A program made the translations under genes and the position numbers. From positions 1 to 42,015 of IMG/VR virus record IMGVR_UViG_3300023700_000899: a DNA stretch of 42,015 nt, one strand, 5' to 3'. Under the pieces are notes generated by a model that searched no databases, had not been told where the DNA came from, and saw only the letters and a list, made by a program, of their open reading frames with translations. This stretch comes from a virus. Below are positions 28,390-36,425 of the stretch, in pieces; within the stretch, counting starts at the first letter, position 1, and every line of letters begins with the position of its first letter.

Positions 28390-28749
28390 ATGAAAGCATT
28401 CTTACATGGAAAGATTCATGCCAAGAAGTACGGTGGGCATCCAGACGATTACGCAGACATCGATGACTTCATCGACTCGACCAAACAAGCAGTTGCTGAT
28501 GTTAGACATCGAGCAATCCTACACTCAGCTTTTGGGTGCTTTCTTGTTGAACGAATGTTTGGACGAACTCGTATTAACTCAGAGGGTAAGGAATACTCCC
28601 CCCGAGATGTGGCTGAGGACCACATTCAGCAAGACCTAGGTTTCATTCCATCGATGGAGCAGTACTTAAATTGTATGAGTATTGAGCCATGGATGTCGGG
28701 AACGATGAAAAAGAACAACACACGCAAACACATTTCACTTGAGGACTAA
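28390..28749 (+). CDS. DUF6915-like protein (119 aa)
   Basis: The motif string HPDDYADIDDFIDSTK, RHRAILHSAFG, EDHIQQDLGFIPSM, PWMSG matches a small phage/bacterial family I know as DUF6915. The many His and Asp suggest a metal site, but no activity is known to me. Confidence 0.75.
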   Translation: MKAFLHGKIHAKKYGGHPDDYADIDDFIDSTKQAVADVRHRAILHSAFGCFLVERMFGRTRINSEGKEYSPRDVAEDHIQQDLGFIPSMEQYLNCMSIEPWMSGTMKKNNTRKHISLED

Positions 28750-28751
28750 AC

Positions 28752-29168
28752 ATGAACACAATCATTCCAGCTGGCTATCGCATCGAATGTACTACATGGG
28801 AAAATGACGCCGACGTCTATCGAACGAATTACGCAGAGGGGTTGACGAAAGAAGAAGCCAAGCTCACCGTCGACTTACTGTTGTTGCTAGACGATGAGCA
28901 CGGCAATATGTACGAGCCATCTGAAACTGAGCTTGACAACTTTGCAGACGCTATCAAGAAAGTGCTCGCCAAGCATGCTGACCATGCTGACCTTGGGGAT
29001 CTGGACCTGGACAACAATGATGAGGTCACTGACTTCTTCCATGAGTATACGTACGATCTTACTGGTAGCAGCGAGCACTACTATACGCGCGTGTTGGACT
29101 CTTTCAAAGTCAACTACATTCCACAACAAATCGAGATGCTCGATGTAACAGGAGAATTTGGTGTCTAA
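28752..29168 (+). CDS. Acidic protein, unknown function (138 aa)
   Basis: Strongly acidic, with a short internal repeat AKHADHADLGDLDLD. It has helical and strand segments but no motif I know. It overlaps the next gene's GTG start by 8 bases. Confidence 0.7.
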   Translation: MNTIIPAGYRIECTTWENDADVYRTNYAEGLTKEEAKLTVDLLLLLDDEHGNMYEPSETELDNFADAIKKVLAKHADHADLGDLDLDNNDEVTDFFHEYTYDLTGSSEHYYTRVLDSFKVNYIPQQIEMLDVTGEFGV

Positions 29169-29400
29169 GATTACAAACGAACAACTGAAGAAGCTCGATG
29201 ATGCATACATTAACATCATGATGAGTGCTGAACTTGGCTGGGAAGTTACCATTGGAGGTAATGGCTACAATTCACACGAAGCTGCTGGGGTGATCAGTGG
29301 CGTATATGACCTTCTTGGATTAACAGAGCCGGAATATTCCGAAGAACAATTGAAACAATTCGTCATTGATTGTGGCGAAGATCCAGATGATTATCTTTAA
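29161..29400 (+). CDS. Unknown acidic protein (79 aa)
   Basis: The start is most likely GTG 29161, 6 bases after AGGAG; the TTG at 29158 is too close. Sequence includes ITNEQLKKLDDAYINIMMSA and ends EDPDDYL. Confidence 0.65.
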   Translation: MSKITNEQLKKLDDAYINIMMSAELGWEVTIGGNGYNSHEAAGVISGVYDLLGLTEPEYSEEQLKQFVIDCGEDPDDYL

Positions 29401-29415
29401 ACTGAAAGGCAAACT

Positions 29416-29922
29416 ATGAGCGACCTCCAAACAGCATTCGACAAATTGATCGAAGAACAAAACGAATTGACCAAGCGTTTCCAAGAAACAGCACAAAGTC
29501 TGTTCAAGGAAACAACGAAAGAATTCTTTGCGAAGAACCCAGGCGTCACTGCAGTCATATGGACACAATATACGCCATACTTCAATGATGGCGAGGCCTG
29601 TGAATTCAACGTGAACGAACCATACTACACGAACGCTACTGCTGAGCAATTCGAAGATATCAGCAACTGGGGTGAATATGAGGGCGACGATGAAACAGTG
29701 TGGTCTGAAACAGATTGGATCTTGTGTAGTGAATCTGACTACAGCAAAGAGCGTCGTGGCAACATGAAATTGGAAGGCATTGACCCAGCGACAATCCAGC
29801 ACTTCTCAAAGATGATCCAATCGTCTGAAATGGAAGACGTGATGGAAGCTATGTTTGGCGATCACGTGCGAATCGTTGCTACACGCGAAGGCTTCGAAGT
29901 CGACGACTACAGCCACGATTGA
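29416..29922 (+). CDS. Unknown protein with N-terminal coiled coil (168 aa)
   Basis: Residues 3-40 form a charged helix (FDKLIEEQNELTKRFQETAQ). The rest is acidic and aromatic (WTQYTPYF, ISNWGEYEGDDETVW). An AAAGG site is upstream. The stop lies in the -35 box of the next promoter. Confidence 0.72.
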   Translation: MSDLQTAFDKLIEEQNELTKRFQETAQSLFKETTKEFFAKNPGVTAVIWTQYTPYFNDGEACEFNVNEPYYTNATAEQFEDISNWGEYEGDDETVWSETDWILCSESDYSKERRGNMKLEGIDPATIQHFSKMIQSSEMEDVMEAMFGDHVRIVATREGFEVDDYSHD

Positions 29923-29947
29923 TATTTTGGCTGGACAGTAGTATACT
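29919..29947 (+). promoter_or_regulatory. Sigma-70 promoter abutting the 29954 gene
   Basis: TTGATA (29919-29924), 17 base spacer, TATACT (29942-29947). The ATG at 29954 begins 6 bases after the -10, with no ribosome site, predicting a leaderless mRNA as at 3194. Confidence 0.82.
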
Positions 29948-29953
29948 CGGCGT

Positions 29954-30226
29954 ATGAAAACATTTCACCGCGAAACAATTGAACAAGGCACGATGCTGAC
30001 ACCAGCACGTATTGGCTTCCATAAGATCATGGACCGATACGTTGAGGATTGTCCAGTTGGATATGTCCTTGCCATTCGTCTTCCTATCAACCGATGGAAG
30101 ACTTGGTATTGTGCTGAAACGCACCAAGAGAAGCAGGGAATGGCTGAGTATACTGCATACTTCATTTACTACAAATGGCCTCGGAAACTTGTACGTAAGG
30201 TATACTGGGAGCCAGTGAGTGTGTGA
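29954..30226 (+). CDS. Unknown protein, predicted leaderless (90 aa)
   Basis: Begins MKTFHRETIEQGTML and contains YVLAIRLPINRWKTWYC and YKWPRKLVRKVYW, so it is basic and aromatic at the C-terminus. Transcription should start at or near its ATG. Overlaps the next gene by 8 bases. Confidence 0.7.
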   Translation: MKTFHRETIEQGTMLTPARIGFHKIMDRYVEDCPVGYVLAIRLPINRWKTWYCAETHQEKQGMAEYTAYFIYYKWPRKLVRKVYWEPVSV

Positions 30227-30371
30227 ACCATTTGTTGATGATATGGGTAGTTTGATCTATCCGTACACTCTAGGTGTAGGGACATTTCGTTCGCGATTGT
30301 TCTTCCACCGATCACTAGAAGGTGCTTGCTCGATGGCAACTGCTTATATGTTGGAATTTGGAAATGACTAA
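30219..30371 (+). CDS. Small protein with GTG start (50 aa)
   Basis: GTG at 30219 lies 7 bases after GGGAG and overlaps the previous stop; ATG 30243 is an internal alternative. Sequence MCEPFVDDMGSLIYPYTLG continues to MLEFGND. It fills the gap before the HAD gene and overlaps it by 8 bases. Not recognised. Confidence 0.5.
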   Translation: MCEPFVDDMGSLIYPYTLGVGTFRSRLFFHRSLEGACSMATAYMLEFGND

Positions 30372-30888
30372 AAGAATTTTCGTTGATATGGATGGAGTGT
30401 TGACGAACTTCACCCTCCGCTATACAGAACGATTTGGTATCACGCCGGCCGAAGTGCGCAAGTCCGCTGACCGCAAGCTATACTCCAAGTATTGGAATCA
30501 GTTTGTCGATGGACAAGAATTTGCAACACTTGACAGCTTTCCGGGCGTCAACGATATGCTCAACTTTATCCGCGAGCAGCGCGATAAGCACAAAGCACAA
30601 GTAATGATTCTCACATCGAGTGGTGGGTATGAGCGCCACACTGATGTGCAAGAGCAAAAGCTGGCTTGGCTGAAAAAGCATGGAATTGAATTTCCAGCCA
30701 TTGTTGTGCCTGGCCGTGGATTTAAGTCAGGCTTTGCAAGTCCGACGTCATTCATTATTGATGATACCGCTGATGTTATTATGAACTTCCTTGCAAAGGG
30801 CGGCCATGGCGTGTTGCATACCACGACCGAGAAATGGAACACATGCTACACGCTCGAGCGTTGGATTGAAAGCACACATGGACAATGA
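30364..30888 (+). CDS. 5'(3')-deoxyribonucleotidase-like HAD phosphatase (174 aa)
   Basis: Motif I is FVDMDGVLTNF (D-x-D-G), motif II ILTSSGG, and the acidic motif FIIDDTAD. This is the pattern of the NT5C family, which dephosphorylates (deoxy)nucleoside monophosphates. It could tune nucleotide pools during infection. The start at ATG 30364 overlaps the small gene before it; it overlaps the next gene by 11 bases. Confidence 0.82.
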   Translation: MTKRIFVDMDGVLTNFTLRYTERFGITPAEVRKSADRKLYSKYWNQFVDGQEFATLDSFPGVNDMLNFIREQRDKHKAQVMILTSSGGYERHTDVQEQKLAWLKKHGIEFPAIVVPGRGFKSGFASPTSFIIDDTADVIMNFLAKGGHGVLHTTTEKWNTCYTLERWIESTHGQ

Positions 30889-31312
30889 TAATTTCGATGA
30901 GAATGGCCACTTCGCAGTCAACCTCGAAGAGATTGCTTCGGGCAAACACCTACTCGCGATTACAAGGCTAACAGCTATGGAAATCAAAACAGATGGCTAT
31001 CTCACCGTTGGTCGTTTCTTACAACAGCTATCGGACCACGATCTGCAAGAGATTATGAACATTTGCGAAAAGGCAGATGATGAAAGCAATGATAAGATTG
31101 GTGACATCTTATTGATCGCTGAAATGCTTGCTAGCGCCGAAGGACTCGAACCTGGTGACGTTACTAGCATCACTAGACGAATGAACGCATTTATTATGCT
31201 GTTGACGATTGAGTCGTTGCATCGCAGAGGTCTTGTGAAGGCATACCACAATAATATGTCACTCGGCGATGATGCTGGTGATAAGATTATCGTTGAAAGA
31301 ATTGACAAATGA
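30878..31312 (+). CDS. Unknown helical protein (144 aa)
   Basis: An all-helical, acidic protein (FLQQLSDHDLQEIMNICEKADDE, LLIAEMLASAEGL). It overlaps both neighbours. Function unknown. Confidence 0.7.
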   Translation: MDNDNFDENGHFAVNLEEIASGKHLLAITRLTAMEIKTDGYLTVGRFLQQLSDHDLQEIMNICEKADDESNDKIGDILLIAEMLASAEGLEPGDVTSITRRMNAFIMLLTIESLHRRGLVKAYHNNMSLGDDAGDKIIVERIDK

Positions 31313-31536
31313 GCATTCTTGAATTCCTCAATAGAGCAGTCGCGTTCTTAGGATCGATACTGCCCTACATGCTCGGCACGTTCTTACTGATGGTCGTGTG
31401 GGGATATGTATCGCAAGACGACTATGACGATGACTATGTTACATTTACTGTGTCGTGTAAGGCAGTAATGAACGACATGGACCACTACCCAATTTACATT
31501 TTAAACTATTGCATGGATCAAAGGAGCGAGCGATGA
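31309..31536 (+). CDS. Membrane protein (75 aa)
   Basis: One or two hydrophobic stretches (AVAFLGSILPYMLGTFLLMV) followed by an acidic loop (DDYDDDYV). Overlaps both neighbours by 4 bases. Confidence 0.65.
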   Translation: MSILEFLNRAVAFLGSILPYMLGTFLLMVVWGYVSQDDYDDDYVTFTVSCKAVMNDMDHYPIYILNYCMDQRSER

Positions 31537-31811
31537 GTAACGCATGGAACTATATGGTAGATCATTTGTCAGGTGATCTCGATTTCCTCAAGGAAAAAGA
31601 TGAGAAGTATGTTGCGGACGCAATGTCGATTCTTGTAGAGAATGTGTTACTCCATCCTGAGTCGATTATTACATACCATCCAACACAATGGGGTAAGACA
31701 GCATTGACGTATGATCAATTTGCAGCTCAGTTCTACCCGAACTTGTCTGGTGAAGAGTTAGACGGCGTTTGTAAGCCACAATATCAAATGTACTTGGAAG
31801 GATTGCAATGA
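31533..31811 (+). CDS. Unknown protein (92 aa)
   Basis: Start at ATG 31533 with AAAGGAGCG before it. Helical with YHPTQWGKTALTYDQFAAQF. Not recognised. Confidence 0.7.
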   Translation: MSNAWNYMVDHLSGDLDFLKEKDEKYVADAMSILVENVLLHPESIITYHPTQWGKTALTYDQFAAQFYPNLSGEELDGVCKPQYQMYLEGLQ

Positions 31812-32167
31812 GCATTCTAGCACAAGCAGCAATAAAGACAGCTAAAGAAGTTGGGATGGGATTGTTGTTATTCGCGTTCATAGCAATGTTCTTGTTGTTG
31901 GCAGCATTTGCTCCATTATATGCAGCTGTTCTTTTAATTGTGGTACTGATATCAGGAGTATTCTATGGCAACTACCAAATCGCCCGCCGCGAAAAAGAGC
32001 TTGAAGAAGCCCGCACCAAAACCAAGCTCGACTACAAAGAGCTCGTCAAGCGCATCGAAGAAAACAACAACATCTTCCAGTCCGGTAGCTCGCCCAAAGC
32101 CGGCAGTGAAGTCAAAATCACCTGCACCGGTGGTTGTTCCGGATGTGGAGATAAGTCCACCAGTTGA
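31808..32167 (+). CDS. Membrane protein with Cys-rich tail, overlapping the next gene by 203 bases (119 aa)
   Basis: Residues 18-50 are hydrophobic (MGLLLFAFIAMFLLLAAF and AVLLIVVLISGVF), then comes a charged helix (ARREKELEEARTKTKLDYKELVKRIEE) and a Cys-rich end (CTGGCSGCG). The part after residue 52 shares its DNA with the next gene in another frame. Both halves look like real protein: the helix follows the membrane span naturally and codons end mostly in C. Confidence 0.65.
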   Translation: MSILAQAAIKTAKEVGMGLLLFAFIAMFLLLAAFAPLYAAVLLIVVLISGVFYGNYQIARREKELEEARTKTKLDYKELVKRIEENNNIFQSGSSPKAGSEVKITCTGGCSGCGDKSTS

Positions 32168-32324
32168 CAAATCTGGTAAATGGACGTATCGTTGCAACGA
32201 CGAACTCGTTACTGAGGATACGTTCAACTCGATTATGAAAGACCACGAAGCGTGGGTGATCGAGCAAGCAAATGCAGCCAAAGCTGCTGACCTTCCTGAA
32301 AAGAAAACAAGGAAAAAGAAATGA
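31965..32324 (+). CDS. Lys/Ser/Pro-rich protein encoded partly over the previous gene (119 aa)
   Basis: AGGAG lies 6 bases before ATG 31965. Residues 1-66 are histone-H1-like (KSPAAKKSLKKPAPKPSS) and overlap the membrane-protein gene in another frame. The C-terminal part, outside the overlap, is a small domain (SGKWTYRCNDELVTEDTFNS) with a basic end (EKKTRKKK). The tail probably binds nucleic acid or acidic proteins. Confidence 0.75.
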   Translation: MATTKSPAAKKSLKKPAPKPSSTTKSSSSASKKTTTSSSPVARPKPAVKSKSPAPVVVPDVEISPPVDKSGKWTYRCNDELVTEDTFNSIMKDHEAWVIEQANAAKAADLPEKKTRKKK

Positions 32325-32563
32325 AGAGTTTGTATACAGTGCGTGTATCATATGACTATGTTGTCGCTGCTGATGGTGTAGATGAGGCATATGCTATCGG
32401 TCAGAGCTGCATTAAAGAGGCGTTGTATGATATGCCAATCAACGATGTTGATGTTGATGTCCTCGAAGGTGTGCACGCACACGGTTGGGATAACGAATGC
32501 ATTCCATATGGTGGTGATGGCAACACTCGCACAGGTGAATATTTGAAGGAGCAAGTAAAATGA
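32321..32563 (+). CDS. Unknown protein (80 aa)
   Basis: Begins SLYTVRVSYDYVVAADGVDEAYAIG, an alternating strand-helix pattern, with an acidic middle (INDVDVDVLEG). Overlaps both neighbours by 4 bases. Confidence 0.68.
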   Translation: MKSLYTVRVSYDYVVAADGVDEAYAIGQSCIKEALYDMPINDVDVDVLEGVHAHGWDNECIPYGGDGNTRTGEYLKEQVK

Positions 32564-32865
32564 AATCTATTACTATTATTTTTGGAACGATCGCTTTTGT
32601 CGTTGCAAGCATTCTCTTCCGCGCATGGGCACTGACTGTATTGTGGGCATGGTTCCTCGTACCGCTTGGTATGGTTGCGTTGTCAATCTCGAGCGCAATC
32701 GGCATTTCGATCATCGTCGGCATGTTCACTCAGCATCTCGCAAAAGAATCGAAGGATGAGAAGGCAAAAGACACATATGAATTGATCGGCGATATTGCTG
32801 GTCGTGCAATCGGTGCACCCTTGCTGTCATTGTTCTTTGGTTGGATTGTAACTCTGTTCATGTAA
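32560..32865 (+). CDS. Multi-span membrane protein (101 aa)
   Basis: Three to four hydrophobic segments (ITIIFGTIAFVVASILF, LTVLWAWFLVPLGMVAL, LLSLFFGWIVTLF) and one charged loop (AKESKDEKAKD). Function unknown. Confidence 0.72.
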   Translation: MKSITIIFGTIAFVVASILFRAWALTVLWAWFLVPLGMVALSISSAIGISIIVGMFTQHLAKESKDEKAKDTYELIGDIAGRAIGAPLLSLFFGWIVTLFM

Positions 32866-32866
32866 T

Positions 32867-33076
32867 ATGTGTGAATGTTCTGTCTGCAAGTATAGCAAAC
32901 TGGTTAGACCAATGCTATTGCAACTCGACGAAGAACAACGGCAGTTCTTCGAACAGATGTATGAATCATTGATCGAGACTCAATACGATCTCGACTACTA
33001 CAAAGCAATCGTCGATGGTTCGTGGCCGATGGCAGATGAAATTATCGCACGTAAACGTAGGAAAGAAACTGAATGA
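32867..33076 (+). CDS. Small protein with N-terminal C-x-C-x2-C motif (69 aa)
   Basis: Starts MCECSVCKYSK, which could bind metal, then a helical body (QLDEEQRQFFEQMYESLIE). A C-terminal basic stretch (ARKRRK). It overlaps the SLOG gene by 4 bases. Confidence 0.68.
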   Translation: MCECSVCKYSKLVRPMLLQLDEEQRQFFEQMYESLIETQYDLDYYKAIVDGSWPMADEIIARKRRKETE

Positions 33077-33588
33077 AAGTAATTATTGCAGGCGGACGCG
33101 ATGTGTTTGACTTTGATGCTGTAAGCGAAGCAGTAAAGAAGTCAAACTATGTGATTTCTGAGGTTGTATCAGGTGGCGCTCAGGGCGCTGACCATCTCGG
33201 TGAGATCTATGCTGCTGAAAATAATATCCCAGTTAAGGTATTTCCTGCCAACTGGGATAAGCATGGCCGCTCAGCTGGGCCGATTCGCAATGGCGAGATG
33301 GCCGAGTATGCCGATGCACTGATCGCAATTTGGGATGGCCAGTCTCGTGGCACGAAGAATATGATTGAACAGGCGACTGAAAAGGGGTTGCAGGTCTACG
33401 TCTATCCTGTATCCAAGCCTCGGTGGTTTGTTGGTGTGACTGCAGACAATAGAACGTACATCCAAGACGAAGACTTCAAGCATGACGCTAGATTATACGT
33501 CGATGGAGACTTCTACACTGGCAAGCAAAAGATGGCATACGTCAGAATGATATGTGAGATATTAAATGAACACAACGATAGAAAGTGA
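33073..33588 (+). CDS. SLOG-family protein (DUF2493/YspA-like, 171 aa)
   Basis: The Rossmann-like SLOG core is clear: VIIAGGRDVFDFD (3-15), EVVSGGAQGADHLGE (30-44), FPANWDKHGRSAGPIRNGEMAEYADALIAIWDG, and RGTKNMI. This pattern binds nucleotide-type ligands; SLOG proteins are predicted sensors or processors of NAD- or ADP-ribose-derived molecules. The C-terminal ~60 residues are an added domain (YIQDEDFKHDARLYVDGDFY). It may belong with the NAD block despite the 19 kb distance. Confidence 0.85.
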   Translation: MKVIIAGGRDVFDFDAVSEAVKKSNYVISEVVSGGAQGADHLGEIYAAENNIPVKVFPANWDKHGRSAGPIRNGEMAEYADALIAIWDGQSRGTKNMIEQATEKGLQVYVYPVSKPRWFVGVTADNRTYIQDEDFKHDARLYVDGDFYTGKQKMAYVRMICEILNEHNDRK

Positions 33589-33739
33589 CTTGACAGTCGT
33601 CGATAAGGCGGCATTTGAAGTTGCGATTATGCAAGCGATGGTGCTTTCAGTGCAGAACCTTGCACGCCAGGTTGAGCAGTTGACTATACGTGTCGAGCGC
33701 CTAGAAGGAAATGATGATGGAAAAGATATTTCGCAGTAA
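33566..33739 (+). CDS. Small coiled-coil protein (57 aa)
   Basis: A heptad-like helix (VLSVQNLARQVEQLTIRVERLE) dominates. It overlaps the SLOG gene by 23 bases and the following gene by 23 bases in different frames. Confidence 0.6.
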   Translation: MNTTIESDLTVVDKAAFEVAIMQAMVLSVQNLARQVEQLTIRVERLEGNDDGKDISQ

Positions 33740-34469
33740 GTGGGCTAAGCTAACAATCAGTCGCTATATGCACTGGACCATCAAGTATGAAGTGCCTTCT
33801 GATGATTGTGATTCGTGGGAATGGGACAATGAGCGACCACACGGCCAACGTGCAATTCATCGCGCATGGATTATCATTGGCATTGGACGTTTGTTTTTCC
33901 AACTGTACTTGTGGAAGGTAACACCATTCGAAGGCAGCTGGGATGGTGATAATACGAAGCAATATGGCATTACATACTTCGAACGATCGCTCCATGTTCA
34001 TTGGGGCCGCACTAAGGTTTATTGGTTGCCTTGGGATTGGAAGATCGTCCGTCACGACTTGCTTCATATGGATGGCAGTCTCTACTATCGCAACTCATAC
34101 CCAATCAAGAAAAGATCATATTCTTGGTATGAAGTATTGGAGATGAAAGAATCACCATTCCCTAGGTCGGATGTTCAAACACAAGTTGCAGATTACGTTG
34201 AACTCACTCACTACACTAAGGATGGTCGCAAGCAAGTAGCAATGATCCGACTCGTTGGTGAAGAGCGCGAATGGAGATGGCGTTGGTTTAGCTGGCTGCC
34301 GTGGCCAAGACAAATCAGTCGAGTTGTCGATTGTTCATCTGACGTTGAGCTCGGCGAAAGGGCTGGCTCATGGAAGGGTGGGATGATGGGTTGGAGTGCT
34401 CCCTTAGAAAAGGGACAGTCTTTGAGAGAAGCATTCTATGCATGGTACAGGAAGTGGGACGGCCGATGA
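33717..34469 (+). CDS. Trp-rich protein, unknown function (250 aa)
   Basis: ATG 33717 is chosen from three consecutive ATGs because AAGGA lies 7 bases before it. I count 21 Trp in 250 residues, many in clusters (YWLPWDWK; EWRWRWFSWLPWP). The first half includes HWTIKYEVP and HRAWIIIGIGRLFFQLYLW. The family is not known to me; Trp clusters suggest carbohydrate or membrane-surface binding. Confidence 0.75.
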   Translation: MEKIFRSKWAKLTISRYMHWTIKYEVPSDDCDSWEWDNERPHGQRAIHRAWIIIGIGRLFFQLYLWKVTPFEGSWDGDNTKQYGITYFERSLHVHWGRTKVYWLPWDWKIVRHDLLHMDGSLYYRNSYPIKKRSYSWYEVLEMKESPFPRSDVQTQVADYVELTHYTKDGRKQVAMIRLVGEEREWRWRWFSWLPWPRQISRVVDCSSDVELGERAGSWKGGMMGWSAPLEKGQSLREAFYAWYRKWDGR

Positions 34470-34852
34470 AACTGGATAAAGAAGGGAACCGAGCATTCTG
34501 GATGGATGTATATCCAGATGGTTGGACTGCCGAGCGCCTCGAAAATGAAATGCATGATTATATGCAGCTGCTTGACGGATTGGATGTGTTGTATATGCAC
34601 ATTACTAATGGTCAGTGCTCAAAGCCGATGACAAGCAAGTCCGTCGTAATGGCTCTACACGATGATGCTGTTACAGAAACAGTTGACCAAGCAATCAAAG
34701 ACCACTTCGATGATCGCTATGGATTCAACGAAGACCTGCGTAAGTTGACTGTCTCTGTGTTATCGGAGAAAGTAACAGCGCTTAAAGGTAAGAATGGAAC
34801 TGAGTTTACCCAAGCTCAGTTGTGTAAGATTATTGACTTATTGGATGTGTGA
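34466..34852 (+). CDS. Unknown protein (128 aa)
   Basis: Start at ATG 34466 in an ATGA overlap. Mixed alpha/beta with FWMDVYPDGWTAERLENEM and a helical C-terminus. Not recognised. Confidence 0.7.
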   Translation: MKLDKEGNRAFWMDVYPDGWTAERLENEMHDYMQLLDGLDVLYMHITNGQCSKPMTSKSVVMALHDDAVTETVDQAIKDHFDDRYGFNEDLRKLTVSVLSEKVTALKGKNGTEFTQAQLCKIIDLLDV

Positions 34853-34853
34853 T

Positions 34854-35078
34854 ATGAACAAGACTCAAAAACGTGTAGTTAAAGTGCTCGAGCGAATGAT
34901 CGATCTCGCTAAAGAGAATGAGGATGACGCAGATATGTTCAGCGAAGAGCTTGAGTATATGCTCGACGGCATCGCAGAGAATGATGGCTTTGGTACTGAG
35001 CGTACAACAGATCCACGAGGCGACTTCCGCGACTATGGTGGTTGGTCTATGACTCGTGTCCAAGGGGTGGATAAGTGA
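34854..35078 (+). CDS. Unknown acidic protein (74 aa)
   Basis: Start at ATG 34854. A helical N-terminus (RVVKVLERMIDLAKENEDDADMF) and a Gly-rich tail. Overlaps the next gene's GTG by 4 bases. Confidence 0.65.
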   Translation: MNKTQKRVVKVLERMIDLAKENEDDADMFSEELEYMLDGIAENDGFGTERTTDPRGDFRDYGGWSMTRVQGVDK

Positions 35079-35263
35079 GAGAAAACTATAGTCTCAACTT
35101 TTCAGAGCGCAATGATGATGGCGACACAATGATGGACGTCAACATTTCGTTCGAGAATCCAGCAAACGAGTATGAGATTGGCGAAAAGGTCAATACATGG
35201 CTTCGTGCCATTGGCCAATATCGCTTGCGTGTAACTGTTATGCCACCAGAGGAAGCAAAATGA
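35075..35263 (+). CDS. Unknown protein with GTG start (62 aa)
   Basis: GTG 35075 lies in a GTGA overlap with AAGGGG upstream. Beta-rich (MMDVNISFENP, YRLRVTVMPPEE). Not recognised. Confidence 0.62.
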   Translation: MRENYSLNFSERNDDGDTMMDVNISFENPANEYEIGEKVNTWLRAIGQYRLRVTVMPPEEAK

Positions 35264-35520
35264 GTATCAGTTGGGAAGTTGAAGAACTTGCAGCAGTAAT
35301 GACTGGTGCAAAAGATGATGATGCTGTTGAAAAGGTAATCAACGAAGGTACTGCCGACGAACGTCTGTATAACAAATACGAAGTTACATTGGAACAGTTC
35401 GAACACATCGTTGAAGATTTAATGAAGTTCGTTCCCAAACTAACATCCCCACTCACAAAGAAGCAGTACCATGCTTTGATGTGGAATGACTCCGCAATTG
35501 TTAAGGTAGAAGCAAAATGA
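35260..35520 (+). CDS. Unknown acidic protein (86 aa)
   Basis: Start at ATG 35260 in an ATGA overlap, with GAGG upstream. Helical (WEVEELAAVMTGAKDDDAVEK, FEHIVEDLMKFV). Not recognised. Confidence 0.68.
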   Translation: MSISWEVEELAAVMTGAKDDDAVEKVINEGTADERLYNKYEVTLEQFEHIVEDLMKFVPKLTSPLTKKQYHALMWNDSAIVKVEAK

Positions 35521-35813
35521 AACACAAAGTCCGCGTCACGATGCATTATGTGATTGAAGTAGAATTCAACCCATCACAAGATATGCAAGAAACACTCAAA
35601 GAATTTAACGAGTGTATGTTCTCATGTGAGAGTGAAGAAGAACTCGCAAAGTTTACTGCTACGCAAGTAGCTCGTAATGGTGGCAGCGGCTTTGTTGAGG
35701 GTGTTGGCAAATGTGGTGAAGCGTATTGGGATACGTTCGCCGATGATCCTGCTCCTGATGCGCTGGTCAGCATCGAAGTTGAAGAAGTAGAATCGGAGAT
35801 TGTAAATGAATGA
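35517..35813 (+). CDS. Unknown acidic protein (98 aa)
   Basis: A beta start (KVRVTMHYVIEVEF), a helix, three Cys, and an acidic tail (VSIEVEEVESEIV). Overlaps both neighbours. Confidence 0.68.
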   Translation: MKHKVRVTMHYVIEVEFNPSQDMQETLKEFNECMFSCESEEELAKFTATQVARNGGSGFVEGVGKCGEAYWDTFADDPAPDALVSIEVEEVESEIVNE

Positions 35814-36171
35814 TACTCTACTATTAGTCACGTTGCTTTTCACTAAGCATTTCATCGTTGACTTCCCGTTGCAGGGACCATTTCAGTGGATGAATAAGGG
35901 GACGTATATGCACCCAGGCGGGTTGTTACATGCCGCCCTGCACGGACTTACTACGATGTTGTGTTTCTGGTGGTATGCGCCGTTAGCATGCGTCTGGCTC
36001 GGCTTCTTTGATGTATTGATTCACTACCACATTGACTGGGCTAAGATGAATCTCAATGCGTGGTATGGTTGGAAGCCAGATAACAGTGAGAAGTTTTGGT
36101 GGTTGCTCGGCCTTGACCAGTACCTCCATGCACTGACATATATTGGTTTGGTTGCATTGGTGACAGCATGA
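35806..36171 (+). CDS. DUF3307 membrane protein (121 aa)
   Basis: KHFIVDFPLQGPFQW, HAALHG, DVLIHYHIDWAKM and LDQYLHALTYIGLVAL follow the DUF3307 pattern: an integral membrane protein with conserved Asp and His along three to four helices. Activity is not known to me. Confidence 0.82.
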   Translation: MNDTLLLVTLLFTKHFIVDFPLQGPFQWMNKGTYMHPGGLLHAALHGLTTMLCFWWYAPLACVWLGFFDVLIHYHIDWAKMNLNAWYGWKPDNSEKFWWLLGLDQYLHALTYIGLVALVTA

Positions 36172-36425
36172 AGTATTTGATTATCATCGCTGCGCTATTG
36201 ATGACAGCGTGCGTCGATCGCAAGGACACGAACACAATCGAAGTTAGTGGCAAGCAGCCATCATGGCAGAATGCTGCAACTGAATATAAGTGCACATCTG
36301 ATCAGATGAATAAGGTAGAGATAGAACATAAGTTCTGCAAAGAGAATACATCATTCTTTTCGAGCTACTGCTACAATAGTGCGATCGTTCGTAATTGTGT
36401 AAAGATCGTAGGAGATACAAAATGA
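36168..36425 (+). CDS. Small lipoprotein (85 aa)
   Basis: Signal peptide ending in lipobox MTAC (Cys15). The mature part has four more Cys (KCTSDQ, FCKEN, YCYN, NCVK), likely two disulfides in the periplasm. Overlaps the DUF3307 stop by 4 bases. Confidence 0.75.
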   Translation: MKYLIIIAALLMTACVDRKDTNTIEVSGKQPSWQNAATEYKCTSDQMNKVEIEHKFCKENTSFFSSYCYNSAIVRNCVKIVGDTK

